Shown: positions 1-8,196 of the stretch, one piece after another | Numbering within the stretch: position 1 is the stretch's first letter | How the letters are laid out: each line of letters opens with the position of its first letter | Origin: Clostridiales bacterium | GTDB lineage: Bacteria > Bacillota > Clostridia > Lachnospirales > Lachnospiraceae | NCBI GenBank assembly: GCA_012839295.1 | Contig: DUNO01000066.1 | Coordinates: 62,001-126,000 of the forward strand | DNA length: 64,000 nt | Direction: 5' to 3' | Notes under the pieces: model-generated | Told to the model about the DNA's origin: nothing | The model's database searches: none | Seen by the model: only the letters and a program-made list of their open reading frames with translations | Translations under genes and position numbers: made by a program

Positions 1-76
1 CGCCTTCAAAAGCCTTCTGTCGCTTCTCATATTCACTAAAACTAACAATAACCTGGACTTTATGTTTCTTGACCAC
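1..76 (-). CDS. Possible partial gene, N-terminal 25 residues
   Basis: A GTG codon on the minus strand is preceded by GGAG at a 7-base spacing and opens a frame that runs off the left edge of the window. The visible residues (VKKHKVQVIVSFSEYEK...) read as plausible coding sequence, and a TATAAT lies upstream on the same strand. No family is recognised, and 25 residues are too few to decide. It could be a chance frame; this call rests only on the start signal and the absence of stops. Confidence 0.35.
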   Translation of the reverse strand, partial: MVKKHKVQVIVSFSEYEKRQKAFEG

Positions 77-130
77 AGAAAGACTCCAATATCTTTTTTA
101 CCATACTATTCCGGAGGCTTTTCTATTATA

Positions 131-192
131 CACCATTCTTAGTGTGAAATGAAGATCACTTCACATCCGGCATTGAATGGCCTGACGGCCAA
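131..192 (+). repeat. Short dispersed repeat family 2, copy A
   Basis: About 55 bases here (core TGAAGATCACTTCACATCCG followed by TGGCCTGACGGCCAA) match the reverse complement of 47943-48003 at roughly 85 percent by eye. The right end contains the self-complementary GGCCGTCAGGCC unit. No gene is seen from 77 to 334 apart from this repeat. Its origin and role are unknown. Confidence 0.6.
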
Positions 193-334
193 ATGATCGT
201 TGGTGTGAAACATGCATTCCAGGTTATCCCGATTTTTATTGCGGATCCGTACATTATCTTATATATCATCCCGGGCAATATGCATGCCTGACATATCACC
301 TTGCCGCATCAAGCCCTGCACATCACCTGGCACA

Positions 335-673
335 TTAGAAAACTACTGTCAGGAGCATTTTAAATTGTTCCTCGCCATAGACAGCGTGGGGTACCTGATT
401 AGGCATGATTAAAGTCTCTCCCTTGCTCAGGATGAAAACCTCATCGCCTACGGTAAACCTTCCTGTTCCGTCAAGTACAGTTACCATTGCATCCCCATCA
501 GAGGAATGGGAACTGATTTCCTCCCCTTTGTCAAAGGAGAACAGGGTCATGCTGACATTCTTATTCTGGACCAGGGTCTTACTAACCACCTGTCCTTTTT
601 GATAGGTCAATTCCTCCTCCAATTTCAATACCTTTGCAATTTCAATGTTCTTTAATTTATATTGCTGCTCCAT
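335..673 (-). CDS. Small cupin-domain protein
   Basis: 112 residues forming a single cupin barrel. The first cupin motif is seen as SSHSSDGDAMVTVLDGTGRF and the second around GETLIMPNQVPHAVYG. Length matches stand-alone Cupin_2 proteins of Firmicutes. The metal-binding pattern is partial: one His in each motif is clear, others are not, so metal content is uncertain. Start ATG follows GGGAGGAGAAACAGAT. Such proteins are usually small-molecule-binding or isomerase-like, and no substrate can be inferred. It is monocistronic here, with a dispersed repeat in its upstream region. Confidence 0.8.
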   Translation of the reverse strand: MEQQYKLKNIEIAKVLKLEEELTYQKGQVVSKTLVQNKNVSMTLFSFDKGEEISSHSSDGDAMVTVLDGTGRFTVGDEVFILSKGETLIMPNQVPHAVYGEEQFKMLLTVVF

Positions 674-731
674 ATCTGTTTCTCCTCCCTTGAAATAAAT
701 CTGCCACCCGCAGGATTGGCCTTTCTAAAGA

Positions 732-830
732 TTATTATACCATGGAAAAACCACCATGGTATGGCACTGCGTGCCAAGATGCGCACTCCCGCTGGTCGGC
801 GCTGGTATAATATCTAATGATATTATACCA
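732..830. repeat. Dispersed hairpin-rich repeat family 1, copy A
   Basis: A 99-bp intergenic unit nearly identical to 52898-52994. It contains three consecutive inverted repeats: ACCATGG/CCATGGT, GGCAC/GTGCC, and GGTATAATATC/GATATTATACC at the right end. The left edge TATTATACC is complementary to the right-end arm, so the whole unit has terminal inverted repeats like a MITE. No reading frame is present. The 674-1007 interval holds no gene besides this and the palindrome that follows. Confidence 0.8.
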
Positions 831-846
831 CGATTATCCAGCCCAC

Positions 847-864
847 ATGTAGCTATAGCTACAT
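847..864 (+). terminator. Perfect 18-bp palindrome with T-run
   Basis: ATGTAGCTATAGCTACAT is a perfect palindrome followed directly by TTTTTAT. It could be a short terminator or an operator. No plus-strand gene ends before it, so a binding site is equally possible. Confidence 0.35.
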
Positions 865-1007
865 TTTTATATTATGAATCCACTGCCCTGTATTAATTTG
901 TCGGAAAATCAACCTATTTTTCTAAAATAATTTCTTCCAAAAAGAGGAAATCAGTCAAGCCCTATAACATATGATAACATTGTAATTGATATTAGGAGGA
1001 ACATACA

Positions 1008-1226
1008 ATGAGTGATTTACAAGCAACCCATTGCGATTCAGGAACAAGTAATGATTGCAGTTGGATTCTCATCCTCATACTTTTACTATGCTGCTGTGGT
1101 AACGGCAATAGTGGCTTTGGTGGAGGTGGCTGTTTCGGAGGAAGCGGCGACGGCGGCTGTGGCAATATTATTTGGATTATCATTCTTCTTTGCTGCTGCT
1201 GCGGTGGCGGAAATGGCTTCTTCTAA
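1008..1226 (+). CDS. Cys/Gly-rich 'chorion class high-cysteine HCB' type small protein
   Basis: 72 residues built from two hydrophobic stretches (WILILILLLCCCG and IIWIIILLCCCCG) separated and followed by Gly/Cys-rich runs. This is the pattern of the small proteins labelled HCB protein 13 in Lachnospiraceae and other Clostridia, whose role is unknown; association with spores or the envelope is often guessed. The ATG is preceded by TTAGGAGG at normal spacing and a terminator follows. The overlapping +1 frame in the ORF track is a shadow. Confidence 0.75.
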   Translation: MSDLQATHCDSGTSNDCSWILILILLLCCCGNGNSGFGGGGCFGGSGDGGCGNIIWIIILLCCCCGGGNGFF

Positions 1227-1286
1227 GAACTATCGAAAAGCTAAATCATCTCTATCCGCAGAATGTTCTCCCTAATGGGCGAACGA

Positions 1287-1320
1287 AAAGGAAGGCTGCC
1301 TCCCTGGCAGCCTTTTCTTT
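1287..1320 (+). terminator. Rho-independent terminator after HCB gene
   Basis: AAGGCTGCC, a five-base loop, then GGCAGCCTT followed by TTCTTT. The stem is a perfect 9 bp. Confidence 0.85.
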
Positions 1321-1356
1321 ATCTTCATATTGTGTGGCTCTATCAGGCATACAAGG

Positions 1357-1398
1357 AAATAAGGAGCCTCCTACACCGGAAAGCTCCTTATTTCTCTA
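1357..1398. terminator. Inverted repeat, second or bidirectional terminator
   Basis: AAATAAGGAGC and GCTCCTTATTT form an 11-bp perfect stem with a 15-base loop, followed by CTCTATTTTTATT on the plus strand. It lies between the HCB gene and the convergent small gene at 1424, so it may serve both strands. Confidence 0.7.
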
Positions 1399-1423
1399 TT
1401 TTTATTAATTTAGTTTTATTATC

Positions 1424-1618
1424 CTATCTGGATCTATTTGATTTATTCACGGCCTGCTTCCTCTTCTTTTGTCTCCTCATCCTTTCATAACATTCCCGGT
1501 CGATCTCATAGACCGTATTCTCTTCAATAATCAAATCTTCTTTTCCTTTGCCATCCTTTATGTCACCATGGCTCCGTGCCAACCCATTTATTTTGTCAAT
1601 TCTATCTCGGTCTCCCAT
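1424..1618 (-). CDS. Small charged hypothetical protein
   Basis: The ORF-track start is a TTG; the ATG four codons inside (MGDRDRIDKINGLAR...) is preceded by TTGAGGT at suitable spacing and is preferred, giving 64 residues. The protein is rich in Asp, Arg and Lys with a basic tail (MRRQKKRKQ) and a central IEENTVYEIDRECYERM segment that looks like real, ordered coding sequence. No family is recognised. Convergent with the HCB gene across two hairpins. Confidence 0.55.
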   Translation of the reverse strand: MGDRDRIDKINGLARSHGDIKDGKGKEDLIIEENTVYEIDRECYERMRRQKKRKQAVNKSNRSR

Positions 1619-1803
1619 CGCATACCTCAAAATATTCTGTCAATCTAATATATGAACAATTTTTATAAATGTCTTCAAAATGATTGAATCTCATAACTAT
1701 TTCCGATATACTTATGATAACTTTTTTGAAAGAATTCTACCGGGGGAGAAAAACTCCCCTTAAAAGAAAAAAATTTTCCCAATGAAGAATTGAGGAGGTA
1801 TCT

Positions 1804-2907
1804 ATGTCAGGATCTACCTATGGAACTATATTTTCGATTACAACCTGGGGGGAATCCCACGGGAACGGCATCGGTACCGTCGTGGACGGCTGCCCTGCAG
1901 GTTTATTATTGGATGAACAATATATCCAGGATTACCTTAACCGTAGGAAGCCTGGACAGACACGCTATTCCACACCGCGTAAGGAGGAGGATAAGGTAAG
2001 CATTCTCTCCGGTGTATTTGAAGGCCGCACCACCGGCACCCCCATATCCTTGGTGGTTTTTAACGAAAACCAGCGTTCCGGGGACTATTCTAAAATTGCT
2101 TCCTATTACCGGCCCGGCCACGCTGATTACACCTTTGACCAGAAATACGGCTTCCGCGACCACCGGGGCGGCGGGCGGTCCTCCGGCCGTGAAACCATTG
2201 GCCGGGTTGCCGCAGGGGCGATTGCCTGCGCGGTTCTTAGGGAGCTTGGTATTAAGGTAAGGGCATATACCAAGGCCATTGGCCCCATCTCGGCTAATAT
2301 GGATACGGCTAAGATAGACAACGCCAGCTTAAGTCCCCTGTCCATGCCGGACCTTGATGCCTCCGCAAGGGCTGAGGAATATCTAAAGCAGCAGATGGAG
2401 GATTATAATTCCGTCGGCGGCATCATTGAGTGCATCGTCACCGGCATGCCTGCCGGAATCGGGGAGCCGGTCTTTGACAAGCTGGATGCCTCCCTGGCAA
2501 AGGCCGTCATGTCCATCGGCGCAATTAAGGGCATAGAGATCGGTGCCGGCTTTCAGGCCGCTTCCCTTATGGGCTCGGAGAATAATGATTCCTTTGAATA
2601 TGACGAAGCCTCTAATTTAGTCAAAAAGACCAATCATGCCGGAGGTATCCTTGGAGGCATGAGCGACGGCTCCGATATCATCCTACGGGCTGCCGTAAAG
2701 CCCACCCCCTCCATCTTCCGTCCCCAGCAGACAGTGAATAAGGACAAGGAAAATGTTGAAATCCAGATCAAGGGCCGCCATGACCCGATTATCGTCCCCC
2801 GGGCCGTTGTGGTCGTAGAGTCTATGGTTGCCATTACCCTGGTGGACCAATTGTTCGTCGGCATGGCCTCCCGGATGGACCGGATCCGTGAATTTTACAG
2901 AAAATAA
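1804..2907 (+). CDS. aroC: Chorismate synthase
   Basis: Converts 5-enolpyruvylshikimate-3-phosphate to chorismate, the last common step of aromatic amino acid synthesis; cytosolic, needs reduced FMN. 367 residues, the usual length. Family signatures are visible: TTWGESHG near the N-terminus, the GHADYTFDQKYG region, GGGRSSGRET around residue 125, and the C-terminal GRHDPIIVPRAVVVVESM. Start ATG follows GAGGAGGT at a 4-base spacing. It stands alone here rather than in an aro operon; trpS lies nearby on the other strand. A hairpin terminator follows. Confidence 0.97.
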   Translation: MSGSTYGTIFSITTWGESHGNGIGTVVDGCPAGLLLDEQYIQDYLNRRKPGQTRYSTPRKEEDKVSILSGVFEGRTTGTPISLVVFNENQRSGDYSKIASYYRPGHADYTFDQKYGFRDHRGGGRSSGRETIGRVAAGAIACAVLRELGIKVRAYTKAIGPISANMDTAKIDNASLSPLSMPDLDASARAEEYLKQQMEDYNSVGGIIECIVTGMPAGIGEPVFDKLDASLAKAVMSIGAIKGIEIGAGFQAASLMGSENNDSFEYDEASNLVKKTNHAGGILGGMSDGSDIILRAAVKPTPSIFRPQQTVNKDKENVEIQIKGRHDPIIVPRAVVVVESMVAITLVDQLFVGMASRMDRIREFYRK

Positions 2908-2963
2908 TAAAATGAATCTGCAGGCATCTCTGTTTATTCCAAGCGGCTCCGCTTGTCATGAAC

Positions 2964-3011
2964 AAAAAACTCCTGCCTTCCAATCTGATCAATTTTGGAG
3001 GCAGGAGTTTT
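2964..3011. terminator. Bidirectional terminator between aroC and hydroxyacid dehydrogenase
   Basis: AAAACTCCTGCCT...AGGCAGGAGTTTT forms a long stem with A-run and T-run on its flanks, suiting both the plus-strand aroC and the convergent minus-strand gene. A small AAGCGG/CCGCTT hairpin sits just before it. Confidence 0.85.
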
Positions 3012-3045
3012 ATGAATCCATGATAAGCAAGCAGCTTATCCCTTT

Positions 3046-4005
3046 CTATTCTCTTACTGCATTTCGTTCCTCCCCTTTTTGGAAAGCAGCTATATTTTGA
3101 TATACCTCCCTGGTACAGCGTTGCCGCGCCTCTATGGTAGCCCAGGCGATATGGGGGGTTATGATGAGCTTTGTGCTGTCCTGGATATCCTTTAGAGGAT
3201 TATCCGGTGACATGGGCTCTGCGGAAAGCACGTCCAGCCCCGCTCCCCCGATCCATTCCTCCTTCAAAGCTCTTGCCAATGCATTTTCATCAATGATTGG
3301 GCCTCTTCCCAGGTTCAACAGGATAGCATCCTTTTTCATCCTCCGAAACTCCTCTTCCCCAAGTAAGCCCCTCGTAGTCTGGTTCAGGGGTGCATGGATG
3401 GACACCACATCCGATTCCTGAAGCAGGGCATCCAGCTCCACCCTCTGGTAAGCAGGATTGTCATTCCTGCCGGAGGTAGAATAATAGATTACTTTACAGC
3501 CGAATGCAGCTGCCACCTCTGCAACACCCCTGCCGATCTCCCCCAGTCCGATAATTCCCCAGGTTTTTCCTGACAGTTCATGGAACCTTACGTTAAAATG
3601 GCTGAAGATATCAGAGCGGATATACTCCCCTGATTTTACAAACTGGTCGTAATAATGCAGCTTCTCATAGAGATAAAACAATAAGGCAAAGGTATGCTGG
3701 ACCACGGACTGGGTCGAATAGCTTTTTACATTGGCTACCCTGATATTACGGCTATTGGTATAGGAAAAGTCAACGATATTCGTGCCGGTTCCCGTAATAC
3801 AGATCAATTGCAGCTTTTTCGCATCCTCCAGGGTTTTTGCCTTCATTGGTATTTTATTGACTACAACCACATCCGCTTCCTGAATCCGCTGGATTGTCTC
3901 TTCCACGGTGGAGCTTGGATATTTTATAACCTCACCCAGCTGGTCAAAGGAGGATAAATCCACATCCCTACCTAAAGTATCTGCTTCTAAAAAAACTATT
4001 TTCAT
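3046..4005 (-). CDS. D-isomer-specific 2-hydroxyacid dehydrogenase
   Basis: NAD(P)-dependent oxidoreductase acting on a 2-oxo/2-hydroxy acid; glycerate dehydrogenase or hydroxypyruvate reductase type is a reasonable guess. The Rossmann motif GLGEIGRGVAEVAAAFG is near residue 150, the catalytic Arg lies in LNLGRGPIIDENAL, and the catalytic His in PHIAWATIEA. The track start adds 12 residues without a ribosome site; the ATG at 4005 follows AAAGGA at 7 bases and gives 319 residues, the family norm. Monocistronic. Confidence 0.9.
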   Translation of the reverse strand: MKIVFLEADTLGRDVDLSSFDQLGEVIKYPSSTVEETIQRIQEADVVVVNKIPMKAKTLEDAKKLQLICITGTGTNIVDFSYTNSRNIRVANVKSYSTQSVVQHTFALLFYLYEKLHYYDQFVKSGEYIRSDIFSHFNVRFHELSGKTWGIIGLGEIGRGVAEVAAAFGCKVIYYSTSGRNDNPAYQRVELDALLQESDVVSIHAPLNQTTRGLLGEEEFRRMKKDAILLNLGRGPIIDENALARALKEEWIGGAGLDVLSAEPMSPDNPLKDIQDSTKLIITPHIAWATIEARQRCTREVYQNIAAFQKGEERNAVRE

Positions 4006-4143
4006 ATGCCCATCCTTTCTGAGCATCAGGAGCTTTTCCACCCAATGCTTTCATTTTCAATGCTTCTATTGCAGCAATCACCGACGGTAAAACACTCTGT
4101 CTCAGACAAACAAAAGAACCGGCAGAAGGCCTGCCGTGAACAT

Positions 4144-4168
4144 GAAAAAGGCTGTTGTTTCAACAGCC
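4144..4168 (-). terminator. trpS terminator
   Basis: GGCTGTTG, a 3-base loop, CAACAGCC; on the minus strand the stem is followed by TTTTTC. It lies 10 bases past the trpS stop. Confidence 0.9.
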
Positions 4169-4177
4169 CTCCCCAGT

Positions 4178-5182
4178 CTATCTTATTCTCTCCGGGAAGC
4201 CCACCTTCTTCTGAGCCTTCCTCAATGTCTTTGTCGCGTAGTAGTTGGCTTTTTCTGCATTAGCCTTAATGATGCCATCAATATAAGCCTTATCCTTTTG
4301 CAGCTCATCAAATCTGGCCTGCAAGGGAGTTAAGAGACCCGCAACTGCCTCGCCTACGGCAAGCTTGAAGTCCCCATAGCCGGAGTTTGCAAACTCTGCT
4401 TCTACCTCTGCCACTGTTTTTCCGGTTGTGAGACCGTAGATTTCAATCAAATTCCTGATCCCCGGCTTATCCTCCGAATACCTGATCTGGTTGTCGGAAT
4501 CCGTCACCGCCCTTTTGAACTTACGGATAATGGTATCCTTATCATCCATCAGGTAAATGCTTGCGTTCGGGTTCTCATCAGACTTTGACATCTTTTTCTC
4601 CGGCTCCTGCAGGCTCATGATCCTTGCTCCCTGCTTCCCGATATAAGGCTCCGGAATTGTAAATACTTCCCCATACAGGGAATTAAAGCGGGTCGCAATG
4701 TCCCTGGCTATCTCCAGGTGCTGCTTCTGGTCTGATCCCACTGGAACAACATCCGACTGGAACAATAAAATATCCGCCGCCATCAATACCGGATAGGTAT
4801 ACAGGCCTGCATTAATATTATCCGCATGCTTTGCCGACTTATCCTTAAACTGGGTCATACGGTTTAACTCACCCATATACGTAAAGCAATTTAAAATCCA
4901 GGCAAGCTCCGCATGTCCCGATACATGGGACTGATAATAAATGCAGTTCTTCTCCGGGTTAAGCCCTGCCGCAATATACAGGGTCAGGAGCGCCCTCGCC
5001 CTCTTACGCAGCTCCGCCGGATCCTGGCGCACTGTAATGGAATGCATGTCTACGACACAGTAAAAGCACTGGTATTCATCCTCAAGCTCCACCCAATTTT
5101 TCAAAGCACCAAGATAATTACCTAGGGTAAGTGTCCCAGTTGCCTGCATTCCGCTAAAAATCGATTTTTTTCCATCTAACAT
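4178..5182 (-). CDS. trpS: Tryptophan--tRNA ligase
   Basis: Class I aminoacyl-tRNA synthetase that charges tRNA-Trp; cytosolic. 334 residues, normal for bacterial TrpRS. The HIGH-type motif appears in GTLTLGNYLGALKNW and the KMSKS loop as KKMSKSDENPNA near residue 200. Start ATG follows AGGAATAGGATG. The upstream region is short, with an obvious sigma-A promoter, and shows no T-box, unlike leuS in this window. Confidence 0.97.
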   Translation of the reverse strand: MLDGKKSIFSGMQATGTLTLGNYLGALKNWVELEDEYQCFYCVVDMHSITVRQDPAELRKRARALLTLYIAAGLNPEKNCIYYQSHVSGHAELAWILNCFTYMGELNRMTQFKDKSAKHADNINAGLYTYPVLMAADILLFQSDVVPVGSDQKQHLEIARDIATRFNSLYGEVFTIPEPYIGKQGARIMSLQEPEKKMSKSDENPNASIYLMDDKDTIIRKFKRAVTDSDNQIRYSEDKPGIRNLIEIYGLTTGKTVAEVEAEFANSGYGDFKLAVGEAVAGLLTPLQARFDELQKDKAYIDGIIKANAEKANYYATKTLRKAQKKVGFPERIR

Positions 5183-5247
5183 AAGTTCACATCCTATTCC
5201 TTAGTCAAGTCCCATCCACTCACGAGTCCTGCCATTATCTATACTTC

Positions 5248-5276
5248 AATATATAAAGAAAGCTACGGGTTGTCAA
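5248..5276 (-). promoter_or_regulatory. Sigma-A promoter of trpS
   Basis: On the minus strand TTGACA and TATATT are separated by exactly 17 bases, about 70 bases upstream of the trpS start. Confidence 0.8.
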
Positions 5277-5290
5277 TGTTTACTTTCTTT

Positions 5291-5944
5291 TTAAACCTCC
5301 CAGGCAAGCCGGGAAGCAGATACCTTCTCCACTAATTCCTGCAGGGAATCGACCACATCATCATAATCCCTGACCTCTCCAAAGCCATAGCGGGCAAATA
5401 CAAAAGGAACCCCGGCCTCCTTTGCGGCCTGCGCATCCCCCGCGGTATCCCCGACATAGATAGGGTTCTTCAGTCCATTCCTCTCCACTACCATTTTAAT
5501 ATTGTCTGCTTTTAACTTACCTGACCTGCCGGGATATTCGTAATCCGTGAAGTACTTCTCCAGATGGGGATTTGCTTTAAAGAAGCATTGGATGTAGCCC
5601 TCCTGGCAGTTACTTACAATAAACAGGCGGTACTCCCTTGAGAGCAGGCTGAGGGCTTCTTCCAATCCTTCATAAAGCCTTGCCCCATGCCCGGCGAGAT
5701 ATTCGTTTTCATATTCGCAGCATTCTGCAATTAATTTCACCGCTTTTTCTTCATTTACACTCTGGAACAGCCTGACTCCAATTACATCAAGGGGCAGGCC
5801 GAATAAGCCCTGCAGCCTTTCTGCCGTCACTTCATCAGTGACCTCCGGATATTTCTCCTGAAGTACCTTATTAAAAGCAACCGCCACCTCCTGGGTAGAA
5901 TCCCATAGGGTGCCGTCCATATCAAAAATTATACTATCAATCAT
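5291..5944 (-). CDS. HAD-family phosphatase (phosphoglycolate phosphatase-like)
   Basis: Haloacid-dehalogenase superfamily hydrolase. The nucleophile motif is DMDGTLWDS at the N-terminus, motif II is FIVSNCQ, and motif III/IV is YVGDTAGDAQAAKEAGVPFV. A helical cap domain lies between residues 15 and 85, as in phosphoglycolate phosphatase or beta-phosphoglucomutase relatives; the substrate is unknown. The track start adds 19 residues; the ATG at 5944 follows GGAGGAAAGAGCAGG and begins just before the first motif, giving 217 residues. Confidence 0.88.
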   Translation of the reverse strand: MIDSIIFDMDGTLWDSTQEVAVAFNKVLQEKYPEVTDEVTAERLQGLFGLPLDVIGVRLFQSVNEEKAVKLIAECCEYENEYLAGHGARLYEGLEEALSLLSREYRLFIVSNCQEGYIQCFFKANPHLEKYFTDYEYPGRSGKLKADNIKMVVERNGLKNPIYVGDTAGDAQAAKEAGVPFVFARYGFGEVRDYDDVVDSLQELVEKVSASRLAWEV

Positions 5945-6087
5945 CCTGCTCTTTCCTCCATCCGTATTATTCCCGTTCAGGCCAGCCTGAACCGGAGACA
6001 ATGCCTTTCAATATCATGCCTCTTTTTAGCTATCTTGTCAACTACTAGAAAACCCAAAAATCATTATTCCAAAAAATGCGGCCCTTA

Positions 6088-6096
6088 TGTTATAAT
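6088..6096 (+). promoter_or_regulatory. Extended -10 promoter upstream of luxS
   Basis: TGTTATAAT is a perfect extended -10 element about 140 bases before luxS. No good -35 is seen, consistent with an extended -10 promoter. Confidence 0.5.
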
Positions 6097-6234
6097 AGAC
6101 AGACGGTATACTGAATTTCTGTTTGGTATCCATGAAAAAAATAACCGTTACTGTTTTGTGCAGCTTGAGCATGGTCTGAACCCGGCCAACCATAAAACCA
6201 TAAAATCCTAAACACGAAAAGAAAGGATGAAATT

Positions 6235-6714
6235 ATGAAGCAGATCGCAAGCTTTACCATTGACCACATGAAATTATTACGTGGAATTTATGTATCAAGA
6301 AAAGATAAGATAGGAAATGAGACCATAACCACCTTTGACCTTAGAATGACCCGCCCTAATTTTGATCCGGTAATGAATACCGGAGAGATGCACACCATGG
6401 AGCATCTTGGGGCAACCTTTTTAAGAAACCACCCTGTATATGCGGACAAAACCATTTACTTTGGCCCCATGGGCTGCCGCACCGGCTTCTATCTGTTGCT
6501 GGGCGGTGATTATACCTCCCGGGATATTGTCCCCTTAATGACGGAAATGTATGAATTTATCCGGGATTTCACCGGAGAAATCCCCGGCGCCACGGCAGAA
6601 AACTGCGGAAACTATTCCGATATGAACCTGGAGCTGGCAAAGCTCTATGCGAAAAAGTTCCTGGATGAGATATTATACAATATTGATGAGGAGCATTTAA
6701 ACTATCCTGGGTAA
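6235..6714 (+). CDS. luxS: S-ribosylhomocysteine lyase
   Basis: Cleaves S-ribosylhomocysteine to homocysteine and DPD, the AI-2 precursor, in the activated methyl cycle; cytosolic metalloenzyme. 159 residues, standard. The metal-binding HTMEHLGATF (HxxEH) is near residue 54, and the conserved FGPMGCRTGFYL and AENCGNYSDMNLE segments supply the catalytic and metal-binding Cys residues. Start follows AGAAAGGATGAAATT. No pfs gene is adjacent, and it appears to be transcribed alone. Confidence 0.97.
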   Translation: MKQIASFTIDHMKLLRGIYVSRKDKIGNETITTFDLRMTRPNFDPVMNTGEMHTMEHLGATFLRNHPVYADKTIYFGPMGCRTGFYLLLGGDYTSRDIVPLMTEMYEFIRDFTGEIPGATAENCGNYSDMNLELAKLYAKKFLDEILYNIDEEHLNYPG

Positions 6715-6741
6715 TAGGTTATAGCAGCGGTTAAACATATT

Positions 6742-6775
6742 AAAAAGGCGGGGTGTCCACAACCTCGCCTTTCCT
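6742..6775 (+). terminator. luxS terminator
   Basis: AAAGGCGGGGT and ACCTCGCCTTT pair with a single G-T, followed by a T-rich CCTTGTTCTTTT. Confidence 0.8.
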
Positions 6776-6825
6776 TGTTCTTTTACCATAATACTTCTAT
6801 GATATTTCTCCCTTGGAACAAAAAA

Positions 6826-8196
6826 TCACTTCATAATCTTCTTCAACAATCCCAATTTCCCGCCATATGGCGCATACCGAACCGGGATGTCGATCAAATT
6901 GCTCTTTTTTAGGACACTTTTACTGTGGGAAAAGGTCCGGATGCTCTCCTTCCCATGATAGGCTCCCATGCCGCTCTCGCCAACTCCGCCGAAAGCCATA
7001 TAAGAGGTTGCCAGATGGACAATCGTATCGTTAATACAGCCTCCCCCATAGGCTATACTATGGACTACTCTATGCTGGATGGCCTTGGAACGGGTAAACA
7101 GATATAGGGCAAGGGGCTTTGGCCTCCGGTTGATCCTATGGATGACTTCCTCTATATTTTCATATTCAATCATAGGCAGAACCGGCCCGAAGATTTCTTC
7201 CTGCATGACCGGATCCTCCCAGGATACCCAGTCCATTAAAGTAAATGCAATCTGATTGGTATCCCCATTGCTCCCGCCGCCATAGATGACTTTCCCAGTT
7301 CCAATCAGGTCATTCAGCCTCTCAAAATGCTTACGGTTAATGATCTTAGGGAATTCGGGGTTTTTCTCCGGATGTCCCGTATACATCTTCTTTACATTTT
7401 TGATGATCTCCCTTGTAAGCTCCTCCTTAACCGCCCTATGGACCAGCAAATAGTCGGGTGCGACACAGGTCTGCCCGGCATTTAAGCATTTTCCCCAGGC
7501 AATCCGCTTGCCTGCCATCCTGATGTCAGCGGTCTTGTCCACAATACAGGGGCTTTTCCCTCCAAGCTCCAATACAACGGGTGTCAGATGCTTTGCGGCC
7601 TTTTCCATCACGATTTTCCCGACCTCAATGCTTCCCGTGAAAAAGATCAGGTCAAACTTGTTGTCCAGCAAGGACTGGTTGACCTCTCTCCCTCCTTCAA
7701 TGACTGCCACATGGGAAGCATCGAATACTTTAGAAACAACCTTCCGGATTACTTTAGAGGTCTCCGGGGAATAATTGGAGGGCTTGATAATCGCACAGTT
7801 TCCGCAGGCAATGGCTCCCACAAGGGGTACCATGGCCAGCTGGAACGGATAATTCCACGGGGACATAATCAGGATTGTGCCATAGGGCTCCTGGTAAATA
7901 CGGCTGCTGGCAGGAAATTGTGTTACCGGTGTCCTGACCTGTCTGGCTGACAATAATCTCTTCATGTTTTTCAGCATGAAATTTATCTCCTCCAGGACCA
8001 TCCCTATTTCCGTCGCATATGTCTCAAAGGCCGATTTATTCAAATCCTTTTTTAAGGCCTCCATGATATCGGCTTCGTTTTCAGCAATTTCTTTTTTCAG
8101 CTTTTGCAAGCATGCCTTCCGAAATGCCATATTCCTTGTTATTTCCGATTCAAACAATCTTCTCTGCTTTTCACAAAGCTCTTTTATTCCGGTCAT
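6826..8196 (-). CDS. Aldehyde dehydrogenase (class 3-like)
   Basis: NAD(P)-dependent oxidation of an aldehyde to an acid. 456 residues, typical of the short class-3/YwdH group. The active-site Glu lies in VVLELGGKSP near residue 210, the catalytic Cys in NAGQTCVAPDY near 244, and EEIFGPVLP is conserved. Its ATG overlaps the stop of the upstream frame (ATGA), and its ribosome site GGAGGAGGAAC lies inside that frame, so it was translationally coupled to the alcohol dehydrogenase that is now broken. Whether it is still well translated without an intact partner is an open question. Confidence 0.93.
   Translation of the reverse strand: MTGIKELCEKQRRLFESEITRNMAFRKACLQKLKKEIAENEADIMEALKKDLNKSAFETYATEIGMVLEEINFMLKNMKRLLSARQVRTPVTQFPASSRIYQEPYGTILIMSPWNYPFQLAMVPLVGAIACGNCAIIKPSNYSPETSKVIRKVVSKVFDASHVAVIEGGREVNQSLLDNKFDLIFFTGSIEVGKIVMEKAAKHLTPVVLELGGKSPCIVDKTADIRMAGKRIAWGKCLNAGQTCVAPDYLLVHRAVKEELTREIIKNVKKMYTGHPEKNPEFPKIINRKHFERLNDLIGTGKVIYGGGSNGDTNQIAFTLMDWVSWEDPVMQEEIFGPVLPMIEYENIEEVIHRINRRPKPLALYLFTRSKAIQHRVVHSIAYGGGCINDTIVHLATSYMAFGGVGESGMGAYHGKESIRTFSHSKSVLKKSNLIDIPVRYAPYGGKLGLLKKIMK

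Noticed and set aside
1012-1275. 87-aa overlapping frame across the HCB gene
   Set aside because: Alternate frame of the Gly/Cys-rich gene; the ribosome site fits the 1008 start.
5183-5290. Possible T-box before trpS
   Set aside because: The leader is only about 60 nt and lacks the AGGGTGG-type core; a plain promoter explains it.
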